DNA of 64,000 nucleotides from Lithodes maja (taxonomy: Eukaryota; Arthropoda; Malacostraca; Decapoda; Lithodidae). A program made the translations under genes and the position numbers. Position 1 is the stretch's first letter. Each line of letters starts with the position of its first letter. Below the pieces are notes generated by a model. That model saw nothing but the letters and a program-made list of their open reading frames with translations, did no database searches and was not told where the DNA came from. The stretch is from assembly GCA_037953745.1 (NCBI GenBank), contig JBAKBP010003213.1, positions 1-64,000 of the forward strand, read 5' to 3'. Positions 63,661 through 64,000 of the stretch are shown here, piece after piece.

Positions 63661-64000
63661 TGTCCATTTCTCCGTTCTTGCTCTGACTCTCTCAATCACT
63701 ACCCTACTGTACAGTGTACACCTTCCCTACTACACTTAGAAGGCATATTCCTCTGTGGTTACCACACACTCCTCTTTCCCCTTTAGCCTTATACAGGGGT
63801 ACTATTATGCTTGTCTTCCAGTCATCAGGTGCACTCCTCTTCTCCCATGCTAGTTTACACATTTTCCATACCCATTCAATCACGATCTCACCACGTATAT
63901 ACCTCAGAATTTCCCCACACACTCCATCTAATCTCCGATGCTTTCCCCATCTTCACTCTTTTTATGGCTTCCCACACTTCTGACCTCCTGATCCCCAATT
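63661..64000 (-). mobile_element. GATA-tailed LINE, 5' piece (runs off the window)
   Basis: The minus-strand frame 63922-63704 is N-terminal RT: EWVWKMCKLAWEKRSAPDDW, IIVPLYKAKGERG, NHRGICLLSVVGKVY. A one- or two-base shift follows, and VVIERVRARTEKWTG (63700-63660) leads up to the nested LINE, after which DEQCRFRKG continues at 61890. This shows the two pieces were one element. Confidence 0.87.

Overview
The window looks like repeat-choked nuclear DNA of an arthropod, most likely a decapod crustacean. The basis is RNase H-bearing, CR1-like and GATA-tailed non-LTR elements, a DIRS-type tyrosine-recombinase retrotransposon, Ty3/gypsy elements, piggyBac, pogo/Tigger and Merlin-like DNA transposons, and stretches of TTAGG-like repeats (the arthropod telomere motif). 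No bacterial operon, rRNA or functional tRNA gene was recognised. The lineage is an inference from this repertoire, not from a marker gene. The only likely host gene is one exon at 47044-47202 (+) that reads as the N-terminus of the nuclease MUS81 and ends in a splice donor.

Layout. 1-4.8 kb: microsatellites, two small TTAA-flanked MITE families, an old LINE tail, three tandem copies of a tRNA-derived repeat, a piggyBac-type MITE, and the 3' end of a GATA-tailed LINE. 4.8-22.4 kb: LTR elements nested inside each other on the minus strand. The youngest (8461-18265) is nearly complete and carries gag-protease-integrase-RT-RNase H in that order, the Gmr1-like order rather than the usual gypsy order. 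22.4-29.1 kb: a 30-bp satellite split by an almost full-length CR1-type LINE whose ORF1 has an SGNH-esterase domain; a 388-bp GATA-tailed SINE sits in its ORF2.

29.1-43.3 kb: a cluster of related inverted-repeat (foldback) elements. One copy was entered by a 3.2-kb Tigger element, itself entered by a 480-bp MITE. Another (36628-40498) is a 3.9-kb palindrome carrying two mirror-image copies of the N-terminal part of a Merlin/ISXO2-like transposase. Hairpin repeats, a 58-bp satellite and TTAGG-rich arrays go with this family. 43.3-48.3 kb: more MITEs, a CR1-like tail and the MUS81 exon. 48.3-54.1 kb: a DIRS-like element with a stop codon inside its RT catalytic motif. 54.1-59.6 kb: an RNase H-bearing LINE split by a 3,979-bp piggyBac element. 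60.6-64.0 kb: a GATA-tailed LINE split by a CR1-like LINE.

The elements do not form a pathway; they record successive insertions. Target-site duplications and in-frame restoration at the breaks give a relative order for many events. All coding assignments rest on motif recognition in translated sequence; no database search was possible.
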